Under the pieces are notes generated by a model. The model saw nothing but the letters and a program-made list of their open reading frames with translations, ran no database searches and was not told the origin of the DNA. Shown piece after piece: positions 53,314-64,000 of a DNA stretch of 64,000 bases (position 1 is the first letter of the stretch; the number at the start of each line of letters is the position of its first letter). The stretch lies in the NCBI RefSeq assembly GCF_051200875.1, contig NZ_CP195191.1, positions 744,001 to 808,000 of the forward strand, given 5' to 3'. A program made the position numbers and the translations under genes. The stretch is from Pseudotabrizicola sp051200875. GTDB lineage: Bacteria; Pseudomonadota; Alphaproteobacteria; Rhodobacterales; Rhodobacteraceae.

Positions 53314-55777
53314 CGGGAGCCTCCGGGATGAGCCGGGTGATACCGACCGCCGCAGCCCGCGCGAGGTCAGGGTCAAGGCTCATCGGAACATATTCCCCAC
53401 GCCGCCAGCGTTCGCCCAGATCGTCGTAGTGACGGCTGAGCGGATGGCCGGATTGGCCGGTTGAGGTGACAAAAACCGAACTGTCTGGGTCGGCGAAGTC
53501 GTAAACGCCGCGATAGCCCGCCCCATGAACGTTGAGATAGGGGTTTGGTCCGGTGCCTTTTGTACGGCCGCGTTGCAGGGTGAAATCGCCGCCCGAGGTC
53601 GATTGGCGTATGTTGACGAACCATTTGAGGAATGGCACTTCGCCCAGAACCGGATGGTCATGCGTCGCCTGATGGGCATCGCCCCACCGCCAGCTTTCCG
53701 GGTTTGGTCCATAGGTTTCGGTCAGTTCCAGAAGCGCCTCATCCAAGGCGATCCGGGCCAGATCGGCGCAGCTTTCGATGGCCGCCGACTGGATCACGTC
53801 ACACCATGCGCTTGCCCCGCCCACATCGCGATAGACGCGTTCGATAAAGACCGGGTCCAGATGGGTGAATTCGTCTGCCATAGGCCCCAGCTCATCACGG
53901 ATCAGGCGATCCTGCAAGGCCCGCGCCCACGCCATATAGATCAGCGGTTCAGGCAGATGTTCGTTCATTTCGCCATTCCACTCGGCCACCACTTCCAGCG
54001 CCCGTTGCCTCAGCCGTTCGGGTGTTCCCTCCGGCGCGGCCTCTCCAGTGAACCACAGATCTGCACCGATCAGGGGCAGGATCGTCCGGGCCGCATTCGA
54101 CACGGTATCCAGCTGCGCCTCGATAAAGCTTTCGCGCGTATGGACCTCGCGCGTTTTCATCAGCGCAAGCCAGCGTTGAATGCGCTGCGTATCGCCCCAA
54201 AGATGGCTGACATGGTTCGGGAAAGGGGCCTCAATCGTCTTGTTATTGGTGTTTCCAAGGATTCCCGTCCGCGGATCTTTCACCTCGGGATTGTCCTCAT
54301 AAGGGAACATCCCCTGCCAGCGCACCGCCAGATTTGTTCCCAGGGCGGGCATCCGGCCTTGCGTCGGATGCGCTGCATCCCGCTTTGGCATGGCGCCAAT
54401 CACCTTGAAGGCAATCCCGTTCTGATCGGCCAGCATCAGGTTTTGCGACGGTGCAATGAACAGCCGCCCCGCCTCGATCGCTTCTTCCTTCGACTGCGAC
54501 CGCATGATCCGCATGGCGGCCGTCATCGACGTATCCGCCCGCGACAGAGCAGTCCAGGACAGTGCCGCCACATGGCCCGGCGGCGTCACCGAGGCCAGAT
54601 CGTAATGTGACCCCGGCAGCACCGGACCGGCCTCTGACCAGCGCAGCGTCACTGTAACCGCGGTCTCTCCCTTGACCTGAATGATCGAACGGCGGGTCTC
54701 AAAGGGCTTGAAACCGTTGCCGCTGTCATATTCCTCAGGATTGGCCGGGTTCAGCCGCTCCATCACCACATCCTGATCGTCCAGATAGGACGATGTCAGC
54801 GCCCAGCCCAAATTCGCGGACCGCCCGACCATCACAGCCGGAACGCCGGGGATCGTGGCGCCGATCACACCGCCCGAGCGCAGTTCAAGCCGTGCCAGAT
54901 ACCAGATCGCAGGCGCGGTAAAGCCAAGATGCGGATCATTGGCCAAAAGCGTGCCGCCTGCTGCAGACCGGTTCGGTGCCGCAGCCCAGGAATTCGACGC
55001 ACCTGCAAAGGGCAGCTTCGGGAAGGGCGATAGCGGCCCCTCTGCCGTTCTGATCGGCGCGACCGAGGGCTGGACACCGGGCACAAGGCTTGCGTAATCG
55101 GGCAGGGCGGTGACAGGGCGCACCGGATCATCCGGCAAAATGTCGCCAAGACGTTCCCCCGGCAACAGCATCGACACCCGCGCCCGTAAAACTTCGGCTT
55201 CCAGATGGCCAGACAGTTGCAGGGCCATCAGCTTGATGATGGCAATCGAATCCGCCGGGGCCCAAGCGGCAATTTCGTTCGAGAAAAAGAAGAATTCCGG
55301 CGCGCCACGACCGCGTGCGCCTTCATTGACCTGATTGATCCAGGAATTGACCCCGGCCGCATAGGCCTCCAACGCCCGCGTCGTTTCTTCGTCTTGGGCC
55401 GAGACCGACTCCAGCGCCAGCGTATAAAGGTCATAGCGACGCAGCAGTTCATCAATCTTCAGCGTCCGATTGCCGAACACCTCTGACAATCGCCCCTGAG
55501 CCGTCCGCCGCAACATGGTCATCTGCCACAGACGGTCCTGTGCATGGGCAAAGCCAAGCGCAAAGAACACATCTTCGTCCGTCTCTCCGAAAATATGCGG
55601 CACGTCGTCATTGTTGCGCACGATCTCGACAGGCGCAGTCAGGCCCGACAAGGCAAAGTCTTCAGAATAATCGGGAATCGACCGTTCCAGAAACCAATAG
55701 GCAATCAGCAGGACCAGCAGTCCAAGGCCAATCAGCCCGGTAACCAGACGCAAGAGCCAGCGAAAGAGGGTCAGCAT
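53306..55777 (-). CDS. Penicillin acylase family Ntn-hydrolase
   Basis: An 823-residue precursor with an N-terminal membrane/signal helix (residues 9-30, LRLVTGLIGLGLLVLLIAYW), alpha domain (to 260), and the self-cleavage site Ala260-Ser261 in FAGASNSWAAAP, where Ser261 becomes the nucleophile of the beta chain. The later DPHLGFTAPAIWY and GNTNNKTIEAPFPNHV fit the family. It would be periplasmic and cut amides; members include beta-lactam acylases and N-acyl-homoserine lactone acylases, and the true substrate is open. A GNAT gene is coupled downstream. Confidence 0.9.
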   Translation of the reverse strand: MLTLFRWLLRLVTGLIGLGLLVLLIAYWFLERSIPDYSEDFALSGLTAPVEIVRNNDDVPHIFGETDEDVFFALGFAHAQDRLWQMTMLRRTAQGRLSEVFGNRTLKIDELLRRYDLYTLALESVSAQDEETTRALEAYAAGVNSWINQVNEGARGRGAPEFFFFSNEIAAWAPADSIAIIKLMALQLSGHLEAEVLRARVSMLLPGERLGDILPDDPVRPVTALPDYASLVPGVQPSVAPIRTAEGPLSPFPKLPFAGASNSWAAAPNRSAAGGTLLANDPHLGFTAPAIWYLARLELRSGGVIGATIPGVPAVMVGRSANLGWALTSSYLDDQDVVMERLNPANPEEYDSGNGFKPFETRRSIIQVKGETAVTVTLRWSEAGPVLPGSHYDLASVTPPGHVAALSWTALSRADTSMTAAMRIMRSQSKEEAIEAGRLFIAPSQNLMLADQNGIAFKVIGAMPKRDAAHPTQGRMPALGTNLAVRWQGMFPYEDNPEVKDPRTGILGNTNNKTIEAPFPNHVSHLWGDTQRIQRWLALMKTREVHTRESFIEAQLDTVSNAARTILPLIGADLWFTGEAAPEGTPERLRQRALEVVAEWNGEMNEHLPEPLIYMAWARALQDRLIRDELGPMADEFTHLDPVFIERVYRDVGGASAWCDVIQSAAIESCADLARIALDEALLELTETYGPNPESWRWGDAHQATHDHPVLGEVPFLKWFVNIRQSTSGGDFTLQRGRTKGTGPNPYLNVHGAGYRGVYDFADPDSSVFVTSTGQSGHPLSRHYDDLGERWRRGEYVPMSLDPDLARAAAVGITRLIPEAPGG

Positions 55778-55863
55778 AAAAGGCGCCTGTTCTTGACGGC
55801 AGGGATGTGCCTGTTACCTAAGACATAAGTCTTTAAAGGGCAATGCACGAGGGAGGATGGCCT

Positions 55864-56730
55864 ATGGCGAAGGTGGCGTTTCTGGGATTGGGTGTAATGG
55901 GGTTCCCAATGGCGGGACATCTGGTCGCAAAAGGCGGGCATGAAGTCACGGTCTACAACCGCAACCCTGCAAAAGCCGAGGCTTGGGTGGCCAAACATGG
56001 GGGAAAATCGGCCCAAACCCCGCGTGAGGCGGCCTTGGGGCAGGATTTCGTGATGGCCTGCGTCGGCAATGACGATGACCTGCGCTCGGTCTGCCTTGGC
56101 CCGGACGGGGCATTTGCAGGGATGGACCCCGGCGCAATCTTCGTCGATCACACGACTGTGTCCGCGCAAGTAACCCGCGAGCTGGCTGGCAAGGCCGCCG
56201 AAAAAGGTCTTGGCTTTGTCGATGCTCCGGTTTCGGGCGGGCAGGCCGGGGCCGAAAACGGCGTGCTCTCGGTGATGTGCGGGGGCGATCAGGCAACCTA
56301 TGACAAGGCCGAGGCGGTGATTGCTTCTTATGCCCGCATTTGCCGCCTGCTGGGCGCATCCGGGGCCGGACAAATCGCCAAGATGATGAACCAGATCTGC
56401 ATCGCCGGTCTCGTCCAAGGCCTGTCCGAGGCACTGGCCTTCGGCGAAAAGGCAGGTCTCGATGGCGAAAAGGTGGTCGAGGTCATCAGCCAGGGCGCAG
56501 CTGGCAGCTGGCAAATGGTGAACCGGCACAAGACCATGCTGGAAGGCAAGTTCGATTACGGCTTTGCCGTCGACTGGATGCGCAAGGATCTGGGCATCTG
56601 CCTTGCGACCGCCAATGAAATCGGCGCCTCGCTTCCGGTCACGGCTCTGGTCGATCAGTTCTATGCCGATGTCCAGCGCATGGGCGGCGGTCGTCACGAC
56701 ACCTCCAGCCTGATCCGCCGGCTGAAATGA
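55864..56730 (+). CDS. NAD(P)-dependent beta-hydroxyacid dehydrogenase (GarR/MmsB type)
   Basis: The 288-residue enzyme has a Rossmann motif (FLGLGVMGFPMAGHL, residues 6-20), the substrate segment FVDAPVSGGQAGAENG (about 118-133) and the catalytic Lys173 in GQIAKMMNQIC, followed by an all-helical C-terminal half. Candidates are tartronate-semialdehyde reductase and 3-hydroxyisobutyrate dehydrogenase; sequence alone does not separate them. GGGAGGATGG precedes the ATG. The end overlaps the next start by 4 bases. Confidence 0.88.
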   Translation: MAKVAFLGLGVMGFPMAGHLVAKGGHEVTVYNRNPAKAEAWVAKHGGKSAQTPREAALGQDFVMACVGNDDDLRSVCLGPDGAFAGMDPGAIFVDHTTVSAQVTRELAGKAAEKGLGFVDAPVSGGQAGAENGVLSVMCGGDQATYDKAEAVIASYARICRLLGASGAGQIAKMMNQICIAGLVQGLSEALAFGEKAGLDGEKVVEVISQGAAGSWQMVNRHKTMLEGKFDYGFAVDWMRKDLGICLATANEIGASLPVTALVDQFYADVQRMGGGRHDTSSLIRRLK

Positions 56731-57212
56731 CAGGTCAGGGCGCGCTGATCCGGCTCCCGGTTCGGCGTGCCCACCTTGCGGCGCTTTTCGCGCTGAATGT
56801 CCGGCCCGATCAACGCGATCTGGTGGCGTCAAACGTCAAGACGCTGGCCGAAGCCGCTTATGAAGAAGGGGCGCAGGTCTGGGGCCTCTGGCTCGGGGAA
56901 AAACCCGTCGGCCTGATGGCGATGGTCGATTTCCGCAAGGCAACCGATCTTCTTCCCGGCGATGACCCAACGGCCGCCTATCTCTGGCGATTGATGATTG
57001 CGGCCGACAGCCAAGGTCAAGGCCTTGGCCGCACTGCCCTTGGCATGGCGATCGACACTGCGCGCGATTGGGGCTTTGATCGTCTCAAACTCGGCGTGGC
57101 CGATCTCGATCACAGCAATATCGGTTTCTATCGCCGCTTCGGCTTTCAGGAAACAGGCGAGGTGATCGATGGCGACCGCATGATGACCCTTGCTTTGCCT
57201 CCAAAAGCCTAA
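56727..57212 (+). CDS. GNAT N-acetyltransferase
   Basis: A 161-residue protein with the acetyl-CoA loop SQGQGLGRTALGMAIDTA (about residues 93-110, Q-G-x-G type), preceded by AYLWRLMIAADS and followed by RFGFQETGEVIDGDRMMTL. It starts within the dehydrogenase stop (ATGA) and so is co-translated with it. The substrate is unknown; linkage with a hydroxyacid dehydrogenase does not define it. Confidence 0.82.
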   Translation: MTGQGALIRLPVRRAHLAALFALNVRPDQRDLVASNVKTLAEAAYEEGAQVWGLWLGEKPVGLMAMVDFRKATDLLPGDDPTAAYLWRLMIAADSQGQGLGRTALGMAIDTARDWGFDRLKLGVADLDHSNIGFYRRFGFQETGEVIDGDRMMTLALPPKA

Positions 57213-57216
57213 GGAC

Positions 57217-57251
57217 GACGGCCTTTATCTTGGCTCAAATATCCCGGGGGT
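57217..57251 (-). repeat. Dispersed repeat core, copy 3 (inverted)
   Basis: On the minus strand this 35-base segment reads ACCCCCGGGATATTT then GCCAAGATAAAGGCCGTC. It aligns with the core of copy 1 (38418-38452, ACCCCCGAGGATATTT then CCAAGGTAAAAGCCGTC) with one gap on each side and a few substitutions. It follows the GNAT gene stop by 4 bases. Confidence 0.65.
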
Positions 57252-57377
57252 CAGCGTTTTGGCCCTCGCCAAAACGCGAGAAGGGGGCAGCGCCCTCTTC
57301 CTCTTCAGGCGCCGGATTCAGGGACATCTGTTAAAAATTGGTTAACGTCCCCATCCAATCCCTTGATTTTCCACAAA

Positions 57378-57404
57378 TTAAAAAGCGTCCCCGTCGGGGA
57401 CGCT
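57378..57404 (-). terminator. Terminator of the SYLF lipoprotein gene
   Basis: AGCGTCCCC (57384-57392) pairs perfectly with GGGGACGCT (57396-57404) around a GTC loop. The minus strand continues with TTTTAATT, so it ends the gene whose stop is at 57431. Confidence 0.75.
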
Positions 57405-57430
57405 CTTGATTTCCATACGGACGAAGCGGA

Positions 57431-57985
57431 TCAGGGAATGATGCGCGTATATTTCGTTCCCGCAACCGTTGCCCCGGCAATCAGACCCTGCTGACCAAAG
57501 ACCAGCGCAATCACAGGCTCCAATTCGGTGGTCTCCTTGCCAAGGCTCGCCCCCTGTTGCGGGGTCGCATAGCGAACATCCGCCCCCGCCGCCCAACCGG
57601 GCGACCGGCGGAACTGGCCCAATGCGGCCTCGGTCATGAAGAACAGGGCATGGGCATATTGCTGCGCCCCGATCTGCAATCCGATGGTCGCCTTTGCGGC
57701 CGAATAATAATCAACCGTCACGCCCCCCACACGCAACGCCCCCCGACCATAAGCCCCACCAACACCAAAGCCGGCTTCGGTTACCAAGGGCATGTAAAGG
57801 ACGCCCGCGGCCTGGTTCGCAAGATCGCGTGTCCCCGGATAAGAGTTGAAAAGGTAGTCCCGCGTCGCATCGACACGGGCATCAATCTGGGCGCCACCAT
57901 TCGACCCGATGCCGTTACCACAGGCCGCCAGCACACTGCTTGCCCCCGTTGCCACTAGAAATCCACGCCTTGAAAAGCTTGTCAT
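57431..57985 (-). CDS. Tat-exported SYLF (YSC84-like) lipoprotein
   Basis: The 184-residue protein has a twin-arginine start (FSRRGFLVATGASSVLAAC) with a lipobox Cys at about residue 22, then a SYLF/Ysc84 domain: ARDYLFNSYPGTRDLANQA-like start, GVLYMPLVTEAGFGVGGAYGRGALRVGG, YYSAAKATIGLQIGAQQYAHALFFMTEAAL. SYLF domains bind lipids in eukaryotes; bacterial versions are outer-membrane or periplasmic proteins of unknown role. The start at 57985 gives the leader; upstream residues do not. A terminator follows it. Confidence 0.87.
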   Translation of the reverse strand: MTSFSRRGFLVATGASSVLAACGNGIGSNGGAQIDARVDATRDYLFNSYPGTRDLANQAAGVLYMPLVTEAGFGVGGAYGRGALRVGGVTVDYYSAAKATIGLQIGAQQYAHALFFMTEAALGQFRRSPGWAAGADVRYATPQQGASLGKETTELEPVIALVFGQQGLIAGATVAGTKYTRIIP

Positions 57986-58121
57986 GCTCTGTTCCTCATT
58001 GATCTCTCGGCCGCTTTGCGACCGGGGCTCTTGCGGCCCATTCCTGGCGACAAGATTAGACCTTCCTTGCCAGCCTGTCATCCATACTTTCCTCGGTCGG
58101 CAACCTTTTGCAGGACCGGGT

Positions 58122-59129
58122 CTAGCGGTATCCGGCCTGCAAAAGCCGCGCAACCTCGGGGGCGAAATAGGTCAGAACCCCGTCACATCCCGCCCGGCGA
58201 AAGGCCATCAGGCTTTCAAGCATGGTTTTTTCGCCGTCAATCCAGCCGTTCTGGGCGGCAGCCTTTATCATCGCATATTCACCCGACACCTGATAGGCGT
58301 AGGTCGGCGCACCGAAGGTCGACTTCACCCGATGGCAGATATCGAGATAGGGCATCCCCGGTTTGACCATCACCATATCAGCGCCTTCCATCAGATCGCG
58401 CTCGATCAGACGCACGGCCTCATCGCTGTTGGCAGGGTTCATCTGGTAGGTTTTCTTGTCGCCCTTCAGAGCGCCGCTGGCTCCGACCGCATCGCGGAAA
58501 GGGCCGTAGAATGCACTCGCGTATTTCGCGGAATAGGACATGATCGCCACATCCTTGTGGCCCGCTGCCTCTAGGGCCGCACGCATCGCGCCGATGCGTC
58601 CATCCATCATATCCGAGGGCCCCAGAATATCAGCCCCGCAGTCGGCCTGAACAAGGCTCATCTTCACCAGGGCTTCAATGGTTTCATCGTTCAAGATGAT
58701 GCCATCACGAACCAAACCGTCATGCCCATTCGCATTATAGGGGTCTAGCGCCACATCGGTCATGATAGCGATATGCGGCACTTCAGCCTTGATCGCCCGA
58801 ATGGCGCGGTTGGCGAGATTGTCCGGGTTCCACGCCTCTTCGCAGGCTTCCGTTTTTTTCGCAGGGTCCGTGTAGGGAAAGATACAAATCGCAGGTATGC
58901 CGAGCTTGGCCGCCTCTTCAGCCGCTTTGACCACCAGATCGACCGACAGGCGTTCGACCCCGGGCATGGAAACCACCGGCTCCCGTATGCCCGCGCCATC
59001 ACGCACAAAGACAGGCCAGATCAGGTCATTGACCGACAGGGTATTTTCCTGCGCCAAGGCCCGAAGCGCCGGGGTCCGGCGGAGGCGACGAAAGCGGGAG
59101 GTGGGCGTTGGGGCAACGGTTGGGCGCAT
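58122..59129 (-). CDS. hemB: Delta-aminolevulinic acid dehydratase (porphobilinogen synthase) HemB
   Basis: The 335-residue enzyme joins two ALA molecules to porphobilinogen for haem, bacteriochlorophyll and B12. Both active lysines are visible: Lys202 (SYSAKYASAFYG) and Schiff-base Lys256 (VMVKPGMPYLD). The metal segment reads TDVALDPYNANGHDG with Asp in place of the zinc-binding Cys triad, so it is the magnesium-dependent type usual in alphaproteobacteria. The start at 59129 is used because the preceding in-frame 34 residues are not conserved-looking. Confidence 0.94.
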   Translation of the reverse strand: MRPTVAPTPTSRFRRLRRTPALRALAQENTLSVNDLIWPVFVRDGAGIREPVVSMPGVERLSVDLVVKAAEEAAKLGIPAICIFPYTDPAKKTEACEEAWNPDNLANRAIRAIKAEVPHIAIMTDVALDPYNANGHDGLVRDGIILNDETIEALVKMSLVQADCGADILGPSDMMDGRIGAMRAALEAAGHKDVAIMSYSAKYASAFYGPFRDAVGASGALKGDKKTYQMNPANSDEAVRLIERDLMEGADMVMVKPGMPYLDICHRVKSTFGAPTYAYQVSGEYAMIKAAAQNGWIDGEKTMLESLMAFRRAGCDGVLTYFAPEVARLLQAGYR

Positions 59130-59231
59130 CGGAACAGTCTCGCGGGCTATTGGGCTTGCAGCTTTTTGTCCTGTCTGCCATCGAAAGGCGCGGGTGCCAA
59201 GTCCGGGCATGCCTTGGAGAGGGAAGAACAA

Positions 59232-59756
59232 GTGGATTGGTATGAACTGATCTTTGTCCTGATCGACATGAGGTCGTTCTCGAACCTGTGGTACTGGATC
59301 GGCCTTGCTGTCCTATGGTCGAGCTCCAGCCACTGGATCATGGGTGTTCCCTTTGACATGATCACCCGCGCGCGCCGCAATGGCGGGCAGGCGATGCAGG
59401 ATTTGCAGGATATCAGCCGGATCAATGCTGCCCGTTTGCTTTATATTTCACGCAGTGCAGGTATCTGGATCATCGCCTTTACCAGTTTTCTTCTGACAAC
59501 CTTGGGCATTCTGGCCTTTTGGCAGGGCGTAGAGTTCGCCCAAGCGACGTTCCTGTTACTGGCCCCTATGGTTCTGGTGGGCTGGATGTCCTTGCGGACG
59601 GCCTATCGGATCGAGCAGGAACAGCCACAGGAAGCCGGATTGATCACCGTCTTGATGCGGCACCGAATGGCGGTCCAGTTCGTCGGGATGGTGGCAATTT
59701 TCGTAACCTCCCTTTTCGGGATGTATCAGAACATGTCTGCCGGCGGATGGGGCTGA
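59232..59756 (+). CDS. Small membrane protein, 'component of SufBCD complex' family
   Basis: The 174-residue protein has about four hydrophobic helices (about 17-36, 75-95, 100-118, 145-165). Its conserved-looking start VDWYELIFVLIDMRSFSNLW and later GVPFDMITRARRNGGQAMQDL fit a Rhodobacteraceae family that databases call a SufBCD-complex component. I know of no experimental support for that name and there are no suf genes here. The start is GTG at 59232 with GAGAGGGAAG before it. It is divergent from hemB and followed by mfd after 44 bases on the same strand. Confidence 0.75.
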   Translation: MDWYELIFVLIDMRSFSNLWYWIGLAVLWSSSSHWIMGVPFDMITRARRNGGQAMQDLQDISRINAARLLYISRSAGIWIIAFTSFLLTTLGILAFWQGVEFAQATFLLLAPMVLVGWMSLRTAYRIEQEQPQEAGLITVLMRHRMAVQFVGMVAIFVTSLFGMYQNMSAGGWG

Positions 59757-59800
59757 TCGGTCAATCTTGACTGCGGTCCGCACGCGGATAGGTAAGGCCC

Positions 59801-63252
<3,452 letters not shown>

Positions 63253-63256
<4 letters not shown>

Positions 63257-63789
63257 ACCGGACCGCTATACTCGCCGCGTGCCGGATAGGACTTCTCGAT
63301 TGCAAAGTCGATTGCACCGAGCAGTTCGTTGAAATGCGGACGCACGAAGGGCATCGTCTGAATGCTTTGGTAGTAGAGTGTTTGGTCGGGATTGACCAAG
63401 AACAGGCCCGGTTCTGAAAATAGGGCAGGTTCTTCGATCCCGATCGAGGTCTTGCCGCGAGAGGTCGAGATGAACAAACCCCAGTCCCGCGCGGCTGCAA
63501 GACTTAGATCATAGGCCATACGCAGGTCGCTTGCGCCAATCTTTTCGGCCATCGCTTTGGCGCGTTCTTCTCCGTCCGATGAAATGGCAACCGTCGCCAC
63601 ACCACGCTTGGCGAATTCGGGGGTCAGACGTTCAAGCTCTTTCAGATAGGTGGCGCAGATCGGGCAATGGAAGCCTCTGTAAAAGCAAAGCACCACCCCT
63701 CGTGCAGAGGTTTCGTTGGAAAGGGTGAAGGTGCCGCCGTTGACCAGTGGCAGGGACAGATCAGGGACAGGCTGGCGCGGAAATGGCAT
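63253..63789 (-). CDS. Peroxiredoxin-like thiol peroxidase (AhpC/TSA fold)
   Basis: The 178-residue protein has a thioredoxin fold with the active-site motif CPIC (Cys42 and Cys45 in CFYRGFHCPICATYLKEL), as in the peroxiredoxin-like AhpC/TSA subgroup. The TPEFAKRGVATVAISSDGEERAKAMAEKIG part and a final YYQSIQTMPFVRPHF also fit. It would reduce peroxides in the cytosol. No leader. It is divergent from the gene starting at 63880. Confidence 0.86.
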
Positions 63790-63879
63790 GGTATTCTCCG
63801 TATTTCTCTTGTCTACCCACCCGTCCTATGAAATTATTTGCAGCAATTGATCCTATTTCTCCGCCCAAAGGTCCAATCT

Positions 63880-64000
63880 ATGCCTCTTGATCGTCTTGCA
63901 GCCCTTTTGCCTGGCATGTCGGTTGAAGCGGCTGGCCTGGCGGTAGATCGACCCAACCTGCACATCGCCCGAGTTAAGGATGGTGGGTTTTATGTGGGGC
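63880..64000 (+). CDS. Start of a gene cut by the window edge (possibly an AraC-type regulator)
   Basis: An ATG at 63880 opens a frame that runs to the end of the window: PLDRLAALLPGMSVEAAGLA then VDRPNLHIARVKDGGFYVG. The first part resembles the start of AraC-family regulators with an N-terminal cupin domain, but only about 40 residues are available. It is divergent from the peroxiredoxin-like gene. Identity is tentative. Confidence 0.4.
   Translation, partial: MPLDRLAALLPGMSVEAAGLAVDRPNLHIARVKDGGFYVG

Noticed and set aside
55794..55822. TTGACG with a 17-base spacer before the hydroxyacid dehydrogenase gene
   Set aside because: The -35 box is good but the -10 (ACCTAA) is poor, so it is not listed as a promoter.
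57331..57345. TTAA-N7-TTAA, a CtrA-like binding motif
   Set aside because: The spacing is exact, but it lies between two converging genes with no promoter to control, and this AT-rich pattern can occur by chance.

Overview
The window looks like ordinary chromosome from an alphaproteobacterium of the order Rhodobacterales (Rhodobacteraceae). The clues are gene content and neighbourhoods: a pterin-binding methyltransferase beside a short methylenetetrahydrofolate reductase and a 'virulence factor' domain protein, an IalB-like exported protein, a citramalate synthase, the small membrane protein annotated in this group as a SufBCD-associated component, a rhizobial-type alpha-glucoside (agl) cluster, a magnesium-type HemB, and short GC-rich repeats of a kind common downstream of genes in this family. 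There is no phage, insertion sequence, plasmid origin, rRNA or CRISPR array. One tRNA (Gln, TTG) is present. By eye, codon third positions look more GC-rich at about 38-57 kb than at 1-25 kb; I did not measure this.

Layout. 1-3.4 kb: edge-truncated CoA-transferase and a one-carbon/methionine operon on the minus strand. 3.7-5.6 kb: ppx/gppA-rlmE. 5.6-8.1 kb: two divergent cell-wall genes (M15/DUF882 and an L,D-transpeptidase). 8.2-10.8 kb: an lpxD-ACP-ketosynthase module. 10.8-14.8 kb: IalB-like protein, a candidate small RNA, a DUF853 ATPase and a CNNM/CBS protein. 14.9-19.4 kb: a tiny membrane protein, a 522-residue secreted protein of unknown function and xerD, divergent from aroK-aroB. 19.4-25.1 kb: lipoprotein, tRNA-Gln, HI0933-family flavoprotein, kpsE-kpsT and an unusual NhaA. 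25.3-38.4 kb: mostly housekeeping genes (UDG family, SseB, ABC-F, TPM, PLP decarboxylase, cysS, cimA and two coupled genes, MFS, AlkA-like glycosylase, esterase). 38.4-48.8 kb: the sugar cluster glk-bgl-aglR facing aglE-aglF-aglG-aglA-aglK. 48.8-57.2 kb: a frameshifted acetyltransferase-like gene, a ureohydrolase divergent from a PhyH-type dioxygenase, a TDT transporter, penicillin acylase, a beta-hydroxyacid dehydrogenase and GNAT proteins. 57.4-64 kb: SYLF lipoprotein, hemB, SufBCD-associated protein, mfd, a peroxiredoxin-like protein and the start of another gene.

How it works together. The agl cluster is a self-contained catabolic unit. A periplasmic binding protein, two permeases and an ATPase import alpha-glucosides; AglA and the beta-glucosidase split them to glucose; glucokinase phosphorylates the glucose; a LacI-type repressor with candidate operators in the divergent promoter region probably senses the sugar. 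The most interesting module is lpxD-ACP-ketosynthase: a complete condensing enzyme and its own carrier protein sit directly behind the enzyme that N-acylates lipid A precursor. This could be a dedicated supply line for the unusual amide-linked 3-oxoacyl chain known in some Rhodobacter lipid A; that is inference. Other points of interest are a probable sRNA at about 11.6 kb, the 3-gene methionine/folate operon, and the ureohydrolase/dioxygenase pair.
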